IMG/VR virus record: IMGVR_UViG_3300017788_000233
Span: 1-20,173 of that record
Strand: one strand, 5' to 3'
Length of the DNA: 20,173 bases
Origin: a virus
The position numbers and the translations under genes are program-made. A model generated the notes under the pieces. That model did no database searches and was not told where the DNA came from. It worked only from the letters and a program-made list of their open reading frames with translations. Every line of letters starts with the position of its first letter. Positions within the stretch are counted from its first letter, which is position 1. Below are positions 14,408-20,086 of this stretch, piece after piece.

Positions 14408-14409
14408 TA

Positions 14410-14622
14410 TCAATAAAACTTCCACTTATTTCGTGCAAGTTCTTTTTTAAGCTTTTTTAAAACACTGGGTTTATAAAAACATCTTTTAAGTCTGAGTTCA
14501 TCCAAAACACCAGACCTTAAAAACTCTCTATTAAATTTATTATATGCCTTATCAAAATAAGCCTTATCCAAGCTTTTTTTGCCGTTAAGAACTACTTTTG
14601 CGTTATAATTGTCGGGTTTCAT
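14410..14622 (-). CDS. rpsU: Ribosomal protein bS21 homologue
   Basis: This 70-residue basic protein matches bacterial bS21 (E. coli: 71 residues) in length and pattern. Residues 24-53 include DKAYNKFNREFLRSGVLDEL and then YKPS, against E. coli [20 protein letters not shown] and EKPT. A Lys-rich C-terminal helix (VLKKLKKELARNK) follows. bS21 sits on the 30S platform beside the 3' end of 16S rRNA, where the Shine-Dalgarno is read. Phage copies are known from pelagiphages and other aquatic phages and are thought to replace or supplement the host protein. It is embedded in the replication operon: its ATG overlaps the preceding stop (ATGA) and the next gene starts 2 bases after it. Confidence 0.82.
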   Translation of the reverse strand: MKPDNYNAKVVLNGKKSLDKAYFDKAYNKFNREFLRSGVLDELRLKRCFYKPSVLKKLKKELARNKWKFY

Positions 14623-14906
14623 AAAAATAAACTTTTCTTGGTGCTGTTTAAGAATTTCATTATATACTTACTTTTATGAAGGCTAGAGTCAAACTGTAAA
14701 AAAAATTTTATAGCCGTGAAGTCATTTTTTAAATCACAGTAAGTCTTAAATAGTTCTCTAACCCCTCTCTTCTTTAAAAGTAAAATAAAAACGTTGGCTA
14801 AATTCAATTTTTTTGTGTTTGTTAGTGTTATAAATGAACAAAAAGATAAAAACAGGTGTGATTGCTCGTATTCTGTCATCGATTCAGCAGGATCATAACT
14901 TTTCAC
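14619..14906 (-). CDS. Small helical protein of unknown function between gp41 and bS21
   Basis: This is a protein of about 95 residues, rich in Phe, Leu and Lys, with helical segments LFLSFCSFITL, LANVFILLLKKRGVRELF and FTAIKFFLQF. No family is recognised. The start is uncertain: GTG at 14906, TTG at 14912 and ATG at 14879 are all in frame and none has a Shine-Dalgarno or a well-placed box. Its stop overlaps the bS21 start (ATGA), so the two are coupled. Position in the helicase-SSB block suggests a replication or translation accessory role. Confidence 0.62.
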   Translation of the reverse strand: MKSYDPAESMTEYEQSHLFLSFCSFITLTNTKKLNLANVFILLLKKRGVRELFKTYCDLKNDFTAIKFFLQFDSSLHKSKYIMKFLNSTKKSLFL

Positions 14907-14944
14907 AGTCAAAACTAATTATTGACTATTTATTATAAATCCAT

Positions 14945-16270
14945 CTATGTCAATGATAATTTAGTGAGTGTATTAATAGTAGATGTACTACCCTCCGTGT
15001 CGTTTATGTGCTCGTCTTCTGTAATTGTAAGTGTTGTGTAGTCAATTCTCATAGAGCAGCAACCATAATTTGGACCGAATCTATTTTTCATGAGCCCCAT
15101 CTTTATAACACCCAATTCTTTATCTGTATCTTCTTGCCATACACTAAGAATTACGTCGCCTGTCATTGCTAATCCTATACTCTCTGAAATAGTTTTTAAT
15201 CCAGGATCAGAAATTTCATACCCCTCTCTATTGAGCTGTGTAGCAGAAATGATCGGGCAGTTAAAATAATAAGAGAGGGCTCTTAACTGTTCGGTACAAA
15301 TCTTTATTCTTTCATAACTAGAATCACCTAAAGTTGAGTTAAGCAAATTTACATAGTCCAAAACTATAGCATCTAACTTAATACCTTTTTGAATAATTTT
15401 CTTTATAAATGCTTTTAAATGATTTGCTGATATTGTTGCGGGTGGAAATTCTTTAATAATAATCTTTGAGTCGGGGTTTTCTATAGAATATTCATTTATC
15501 TGATTTTTTAAAGTATCTGATTCAACTTTTAAATGGCTTAAAGGTATCTTGGATACGCTTGAGCAAAGCCTCTTTGCGTATATAAGTTCCGGCATTTCAA
15601 GAGATACAAGTAAAACAGTTTTTCCTTGCTTTGCAATATTAATTGCTACATTACCGAGAAATATGCTCTTACCAATATTTGTCTCACCAGCAAAAAGATA
15701 TAAGGCTCTTCCGTCCTCTAAGAAGCCTCCGCCAATTTTATCGTCGAGCCATTTCCATGAAGATGGAATATATTTTTCAGCTGAATTAAGATCATCAATT
15801 ACTCTATCAATATTAGCATAAAGATCTAATCCTGTATCAGTGGTAAGAGAAACATTACAAGCTTTTTCAAATTTATCTAAAATTTTAGAAGTATCAATTT
15901 CATTTTTAGAAACATCATCAACAACATCAAGCATTGTATGATAAACTGCTTTTTCTTTTAAAAACGTTTCGGTGTTACTAGTTAGTTCATCAATATTAAA
16001 ATTCTTATCTATTCCATTAAAAAGACTGACAACATTTTTTAAGCTGGTCTTTAATTCGTCTGTAGTAAGATATGATTTTATTTCTGTAATTGTAGGTTTT
16101 GTGCTTCTCTTTTCGTAAAATTCTCTAATAATTTTAAAAATAGCCTGAATATCCTTATTCTTAAAATATATAGGCTTTACATAGTCAATAATGGAAGCGA
16201 GATAGGTATCATCGGTTAGACTTTTGTAAGCTATGAGTACTTCGAAATAATCTAAATCTAGCTTAGCCAT
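14945..16270 (-). CDS. Replicative DNA helicase, gp41/DnaB-like
   Basis: This 441-residue protein (T4 gp41: 475) unwinds DNA at the fork and partners the primase. The N-terminal helical domain (1-150) is followed by the RecA-like core: Walker A at 194-202 (AGETNIGKS), SLEM at 223-226, Walker B at 302-306 (IVLDY), sensor Gln at about 345 (SATQLNREG) and the arginine motif MKNRFGP (394-400). This is the complete DnaB-family set. The C-terminal tail after about 420 is Thr/Ser-rich. It heads the helicase, unknown, bS21, loader candidate, gp32 block, with its own sigma70-like promoter just upstream. Confidence 0.95.
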   Translation of the reverse strand: MAKLDLDYFEVLIAYKSLTDDTYLASIIDYVKPIYFKNKDIQAIFKIIREFYEKRSTKPTITEIKSYLTTDELKTSLKNVVSLFNGIDKNFNIDELTSNTETFLKEKAVYHTMLDVVDDVSKNEIDTSKILDKFEKACNVSLTTDTGLDLYANIDRVIDDLNSAEKYIPSSWKWLDDKIGGGFLEDGRALYLFAGETNIGKSIFLGNVAINIAKQGKTVLLVSLEMPELIYAKRLCSSVSKIPLSHLKVESDTLKNQINEYSIENPDSKIIIKEFPPATISANHLKAFIKKIIQKGIKLDAIVLDYVNLLNSTLGDSSYERIKICTEQLRALSYYFNCPIISATQLNREGYEISDPGLKTISESIGLAMTGDVILSVWQEDTDKELGVIKMGLMKNRFGPNYGCCSMRIDYTTLTITEDEHINDTEGSTSTINTLTKLSLT

Positions 16271-16278
16271 TATTATAT

Positions 16279-16307
16279 AATATATCAGTTTTTAAGGTTT
16301 TCAACAA
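16279..16307 (-). promoter_or_regulatory. Sigma70-like promoter for the helicase gene
   Basis: On the minus strand TTGTTG (16302-16307), a 17-base spacer and TATATT (16279-16284) with a TG one base upstream (extended -10) end 8 bases before the ATG at 16270. An alternative register is TTGAAA (16299-16304), N16, TATTAT (16277-16282). Confidence 0.5.
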
Positions 16308-16987
16308 TTACTATATTCGCTTAAAAACTTAATTTGACTGTCAGAAAATAACTTATCATTTACATCGAGAAGCCCGGGAGAGGAATGCATAACCCAAATA
16401 GGTGCAACGCCGAGTTTTAACTTTTTCTTATTTGCATCAATACTGCTAGCGATGTCATAGTGATGAAAATTATAATTCTCATTAAACTTCCATCCTACAT
16501 TTTGTACCTTTCTTACATCTATTGATATAAAAAGACCATCAAGAATAGCAACACGAGATGGAGTAGGGCCAAAATTAGTTACCATAATTTGATCTTTACT
16601 AGCTGGGTGTGCAACAGCACCTCTTAAATTACCGCTTCCAAATCCCCCGCACATCAAATGCCATAAAGCTGGTTGTTTAATCTGAGGAACTAATCCCCCA
16701 GCTAAGCCAACAATATCAAACTGAGAATGCGCTCTTTCAAGCTTATCGCAAACATTTACATCATCAACAAAAACGTCGTCGTGTAAGAAAACAATGTAAT
16801 CGTACTTAGACTTATGTTCGCTTACTACATCATTGTAGGCTTTGCTTAGCCCGTCTGTGTTGTTTGCTTTGAAGATAATATTAAAACGTGACGGTATTTT
16901 TTCTAATATACCTTTTAGTGATTTAAACGCTAAAGTATTTTCTACAGTACTTTGTCTTGTACAAAAAAAGAATGCAAATTTCTTCAT
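16301..16987 (-). CDS. GT-A fold glycosyltransferase, family 2-like
   Basis: This 228-residue protein looks like a glycosyltransferase of the StrF/Glyco_tranf_2_5 kind. It has a short N-terminal strand (KKFAFFFCTRQ), GLSKAYN at 46-52, a DxD-like HDDV at 69-72 after strand YIVFL, then DGLFISIDV and a HHYDIASSID segment that would bind the acceptor or metal, and a final HSSPG. It would transfer a sugar from a nucleotide donor; the acceptor is unknown. Its ATG overlaps the stop of the amidotransferase gene by 4 bases (ATGA), so the two are coupled. No signal peptide or membrane helix is seen, so it is cytoplasmic. Confidence 0.82.
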   Translation of the reverse strand: MKKFAFFFCTRQSTVENTLAFKSLKGILEKIPSRFNIIFKANNTDGLSKAYNDVVSEHKSKYDYIVFLHDDVFVDDVNVCDKLERAHSQFDIVGLAGGLVPQIKQPALWHLMCGGFGSGNLRGAVAHPASKDQIMVTNFGPTPSRVAILDGLFISIDVRKVQNVGWKFNENYNFHHYDIASSIDANKKKLKLGVAPIWVMHSSPGLLDVNDKLFSDSQIKFLSEYSNC

Positions 16988-17667
16988 GATGTAAAAAATG
17001 GTGAGTTAAGTTTAAACCTACCTACCGAAGTTATGCCTTCTTTTGTTAATAGATAAACGAACCCTTCTTCTAGCGGAACAAAACCATCTTCCTTTAAAGA
17101 AGAAAATTCATTATTTAGAAAATCAGCATATAATGTGCTGCCGCACCTCGCTAAATAAATGTTTGTGCTTTTTTGATTATAAATCCAAACACCAAAAGTA
17201 CCTTGTAAAGAGGATAAAGTCTTAACTATTGCAGTAATTTCATCTCCTGTTTCCTTGAAATACTTTGCGATTAAAGGTGCAATTACGGAGGAGTCAACAA
17301 CGTTATATGATTTTTTGTCGGTTAAAAGTAGCTTAAGTTGCTTGTCGTTAGTAATAACACCATTATGCGCAATAATCCATTCTTTATATTGAAACGGGTG
17401 GCTTGTGGAGGGAGAAAACTTTCTTTGTGCAGAAGTAGGAGCCTGTGTGTGTCCTAGGAAATAATTAAAATCAGTAATGCTTTTCTTCTTTTTACCGTAT
17501 TCAATAACTAATCGATTAGAAAGATTTGCAGTGCCCGGGCTCTTCAAAATAGCGTGAACTTTAGTATTAAGTAGTAGACCGCCATAAGAAAAAGTGCCTC
17601 TTTTTCTATTACTCTTATATAGTTTAACGTAATTGCTAAACTCTTTAGAACCAAATATGCCGCAAAT
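16984..17667 (-). CDS. Stand-alone class II glutamine amidotransferase, AUU start
   Basis: This 227-residue protein is a complete glutaminase domain of the GlmS/PurF/AsnB type, which frees ammonia from glutamine. Class II enzymes need Cys directly after the initiator Met. Here the frame reads ATT-TGC-GGC-ATA-TTT-GGT (Cys-Gly-Ile-Phe-Gly) 8 bases after a perfect AGGAGG, so the start is taken as ATT at 17667. Later motifs are RGTFSYGG (23-30), GHTQAPTS (72-79), HPF then AHNGVITN (100-107), VDSSVIAPLI (124-133) and LQGTFGVWIY (154-163). No synthase or isomerase domain follows, so ammonia must go to a partner. Starting at the next in-frame TTG (17547) would remove the nucleophile. The gene is coupled to the glycosyltransferase. 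Confidence 0.88.
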   Translation of the reverse strand: MCGIFGSKEFSNYVKLYKSNRKRGTFSYGGLLLNTKVHAILKSPGTANLSNRLVIEYGKKKKSITDFNYFLGHTQAPTSAQRKFSPSTSHPFQYKEWIIAHNGVITNDKQLKLLLTDKKSYNVVDSSVIAPLIAKYFKETGDEITAIVKTLSSLQGTFGVWIYNQKSTNIYLARCGSTLYADFLNNEFSSLKEDGFVPLEEGFVYLLTKEGITSVGRFKLNSPFFTS

Positions 17668-17675
17668 AGAATTTT

Positions 17676-17681
17676 CCTCCT
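17676..17681 (-). promoter_or_regulatory. Perfect Shine-Dalgarno fixing the AUU start
   Basis: AGGAGG on the minus strand, 8 bases before ATT at 17667. It is the strongest ribosome-binding site in the window and decides the start of the amidotransferase. Confidence 0.85.
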
Positions 17682-17686
17682 AAATT

Positions 17687-17714
17687 ATTATAATATAGAG
17701 AATAAATAATTCAA
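17687..17714 (-). promoter_or_regulatory. Sigma70-like promoter for the amidotransferase-glycosyltransferase pair
   Basis: On the minus strand TTGAAT (17709-17714), a 16-base spacer and a perfect TATAAT (17687-17692) lie just upstream of the AGGAGG. The region overlaps the late box of the divergent gene at 17716. Confidence 0.6.
17701..17708 (+). promoter_or_regulatory. T4-type late promoter box for the gene at 17716
   Basis: AATAAATA ends 7 bases before the ATG at 17716, the longest gap of the late boxes here. It lies within the spacer between the -35 and -10 of the divergent sigma70-like promoter. Confidence 0.6.
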
Positions 17715-17715
17715 G

Positions 17716-18615
17716 ATGAACAAAGATGTAAAGCTTATATTCGAAGCTTATTTAACTAAAAAAACCCAGGTTTTAAAAGAAGCACCTATCTATGGCCCGG
17801 GAGACTTAGATTACGGTGGTGATATAACTCAAACACCGGGAGGTGGTTATGGTTTAGGAACTGCTGCAAAACGCGAAGGTAAATCAATTAAAGAGGTTGC
17901 TGGCGAATTATTAAATGCTATTAAGACAAAGCTTTTTAAGCCTGCAGTACATACAGTTGACGGTAAAGAGTATCAATTGTTCTATCCGGGTAGTAAGATG
18001 AAGTTTAGAGCAGATTTAGAAAATCTTATTAAAAACGTGCTTAAAGTGGGGTCCACACAAGCAAAATATACAGCAAGAGTTGTCGACAACTTGTTAAATG
18101 TTGTAAGAATTGATGCAGAGGGAGGAACAGTAGCCGAACCTGCTAAAGTAGATAAGGCTGTCAAAGCAGGGGTTGAAGGTAAACCTGTAACACCAGATGC
18201 AGGTCAACCTACTGTAACTGTTCCATCTACACTTACTTTTGTAAAAAATGATAACGTTAGATTTATTAAAGAATGGCAGCCTATTTTTACTGAACTTCCT
18301 GATGAGATTACCATTGAAAAGGGTGACCTATATGACTCGCCTGAGCTAAAAAATGAGGTTGTTGAAGCAATTACAAGAGCTTTTGATGATAAGATGGCAA
18401 ATGATAAAGAAATGGTTCAAGACTTTATTGACTCATTAAAATATAAAAACAGTTATTCACCTGCTAGCGAGAAAAAAGAAGGTGAAGGTACTGGTGAAGA
18501 GCCAAATATTGAAGAATACCCAGAAGATGACGATGTTACCGGTACCCTTAGGGATATAGGGGCCATTGGTGGGCGTACAGGTTATGATCCAGGTGGCTTT
18601 AGCTACAATGACTAA
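17716..18615 (+). CDS. Unknown protein, probable virion or internal head component
   Basis: This 299-residue protein has the N-terminus MNKDVKLIFEAYLTKKTQVLKEAPIY in two parts: an amphipathic segment like the capsid-targeting peptides of T4 internal proteins, and an L-K-E|A site that fits T4-type prohead protease. A Gly/Asp/Pro-rich stretch and a helical domain (about 55-135; SIKEVAGELLNAIKTKLF, FRADLENLIKNVLKVG) follow. A Pro/Val linker, a second domain (about 175-250) and an acidic Gly/Glu/Asp-rich tail complete it. I do not recognise the family. It lacks membrane segments. It starts below a late box and is followed after 2 bases by the fibronectin-III gene. A head-internal or tail role is inference. 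Confidence 0.78.
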   Translation: MNKDVKLIFEAYLTKKTQVLKEAPIYGPGDLDYGGDITQTPGGGYGLGTAAKREGKSIKEVAGELLNAIKTKLFKPAVHTVDGKEYQLFYPGSKMKFRADLENLIKNVLKVGSTQAKYTARVVDNLLNVVRIDAEGGTVAEPAKVDKAVKAGVEGKPVTPDAGQPTVTVPSTLTFVKNDNVRFIKEWQPIFTELPDEITIEKGDLYDSPELKNEVVEAITRAFDDKMANDKEMVQDFIDSLKYKNSYSPASEKKEGEGTGEEPNIEEYPEDDDVTGTLRDIGAIGGRTGYDPGGFSYND

Positions 18616-18617
18616 AA

Positions 18618-19349
18618 ATGCCTCTGTTTGTAAACTCTAGCGGTTGGAAAACTGTAAAAAATATATTTGTTAAACAGTCTGGTAACTGGCGTAATATAAA
18701 AAACGGTTGGATAAATCAAAATGGAATTTGGAGACAATTCTATGCATCTGTACCCGGTGCACCGACTATAAATTCAATCGCTACTACTTATCCTGACAAC
18801 GTTGTAGCTAATTATTTAACAGTAAGTTTTTCGCCACCAACTATTAATAATACTAATATTACTAGTTATCAATATTCACTCAACAGCGGTAGTTGGGTGA
18901 CAGTTGGTACAGCGACCTCATTTAACATAACTGGGCTTACCCCCGGTACTTCTTACTCTGTAGTATTAAGAGCAGTTAATTCCAACGGTGCTGGTGATAG
19001 TTCAAACACCGCTTCTACTGTAGCGGCCGGTCGACCGCTTCTTCCTGTTATTACTAATACAAGCACACGCGTGCCCTACACGTCTAGGCCGTGTGTATCT
19101 AGATTTGGTGGTTATATAAGCGCGACTGCGACAGCAAATAATAACGGAAGTACTCCTGTTACAATGCAGTATAGAACAGGTACCACGGGCAACTGGATAA
19201 ATGGGAGCAGCTGGTCGGGAGGAACAGTTTGTGCCGGGATGTGCGCAGGTCAAGCTTGTAACACTGTATCTTTTAGAGCATTAAATCCGATAGGCACAGG
19301 TCCAACTATTACGTCTAGTATATGCGTCTTCTGGGGTAATCCATGTTAA
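18618..19349 (+). CDS. Fibronectin-III/Cys-rich surface protein, possible tail fibre or decoration
   Basis: This 243-residue protein has three parts. Residues 8-42 carry imperfect Trp repeats of about 14 residues (W10, W24, W31, W38; FVKQSGNWRNIKNGW), a pattern seen in phage tail and virion adhesins. Residues 47-136 are a fibronectin type III domain (PGAPTINSI, YQYSLNSGSW, ITGLTPGTSYSVVLRAVN). Residues 140-243 look like a second such domain (VSFRALNPIGTGP) with six Cys at 159, 205, 209, 214, 236 and 243. Even Cys number outside the cell suggests disulfides or a metal site. It follows the gene at 17716 by 2 bases, so both are probably late. Host recognition or virion decoration is the likely role. 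Its stop overlaps the stop of queC, tail to tail. Confidence 0.83.
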   Translation: MPLFVNSSGWKTVKNIFVKQSGNWRNIKNGWINQNGIWRQFYASVPGAPTINSIATTYPDNVVANYLTVSFSPPTINNTNITSYQYSLNSGSWVTVGTATSFNITGLTPGTSYSVVLRAVNSNGAGDSSNTASTVAAGRPLLPVITNTSTRVPYTSRPCVSRFGGYISATATANNNGSTPVTMQYRTGTTGNWINGSSWSGGTVCAGMCAGQACNTVSFRALNPIGTGPTITSSICVFWGNPC

Positions 19350-20086
19350 AAAATCTCTTTACACTTATATTTTTCCCAAGGTATTGAGATTTTATAAGGT
19401 ATTGGGTCTATAAAACCGGCATCTATAAATCCTTTTATTCTTAAAGAACATGCAGTGCATTCACCGCAAGCCGCTTCTTCTCCCTCGTAACAAGTCCAGG
19501 TATTCTTAAAATTCACTCCAAGTTTTATTCCTAATTTTATAATTTCTGCTTTAGATTTATCGATTAACGGTGCTTGAACGGTAATTTTATTTCTACGGTT
19601 CAAAGCCGATACTTTGTTGATTTGCTCTAAGAATTCTTCACTACCATCCCAGAACCCTGCAACGCTATCGGCCTGTGCAGCTCCATGAAAAACGGTGCTA
19701 GCCCCCACGTTCTCTGCTATTGCCAGAGATATACTAAGAAGCATTAGGTTACGGTAAGGTACATAGTTTACCGTCTGTGGGTCGCCCATTACATCTTTAG
19801 CTTTAGCAACTGCAATCTTATTATTAAGGAGAGAAGAAACTCGACAAATATCCTTAAAAAATGGTAATTTAATAGATTGATATGTTACAGGCATGTCCAG
19901 TGATTCAATCTGTAAAGTAGCGCACAATAGCTCTTTATCACGGTGCTTTTGCCCGTAATCATAGTTTACAGCTATGATCTCATCATACCTACTAGCAGCT
20001 AAATGTAGTAGGACAGAGCTGTCCATTCCCCCGGAAATAGGGACTACAGCTTTACTCGACAGGTTCTTCTTCGCCTTGCGCTTCAT
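19346..20086 (-). CDS. queC: 7-cyano-7-deazaguanine (preQ0) synthase, QueC
   Basis: This 246-residue enzyme converts 7-carboxy-7-deazaguanine plus ammonia and ATP to preQ0. The PP-loop is at 18-24 (SGGMDSS), near the N-terminus as in the family (E. coli 231 residues). A zinc site is formed by C199, C207, C210 and C213 (TCYEGEEAACGECTAC), and VPYRNLMLLSISLA is the typical central motif. The start at 20086 overlaps the upstream gene end by 35 bases; longer in-frame starts only add the shadow of that gene. In phages QueC usually feeds 7-deazaguanine modification of DNA, and in bacteria queuosine in tRNA. FolE, QueD, QueE and a DNA transglycosylase (DpdA) are not in the window. Confidence 0.93.
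   Translation of the reverse strand: MKRKAKKNLSSKAVVPISGGMDSSVLLHLAASRYDEIIAVNYDYGQKHRDKELLCATLQIESLDMPVTYQSIKLPFFKDICRVSSLLNNKIAVAKAKDVMGDPQTVNYVPYRNLMLLSISLAIAENVGASTVFHGAAQADSVAGFWDGSEEFLEQINKVSALNRRNKITVQAPLIDKSKAEIIKLGIKLGVNFKNTWTCYEGEEAACGECTACSLRIKGFIDAGFIDPIPYKISIPWEKYKCKEIF

Noticed and set aside
14927-14934. AATAAATA late-type octamer between the helicase and the next gene
   Set aside because: No start codon lies 5-7 bases downstream; the first usable starts are about 14-20 bases away, outside the pattern.
14948-14953. Perfect TTGACA hexamer near the end of the helicase gene
   Set aside because: The nearest TATAAT is only 10 bases away and no -10 lies at 16-18 bases, so it is not a working promoter by the pattern seen elsewhere.
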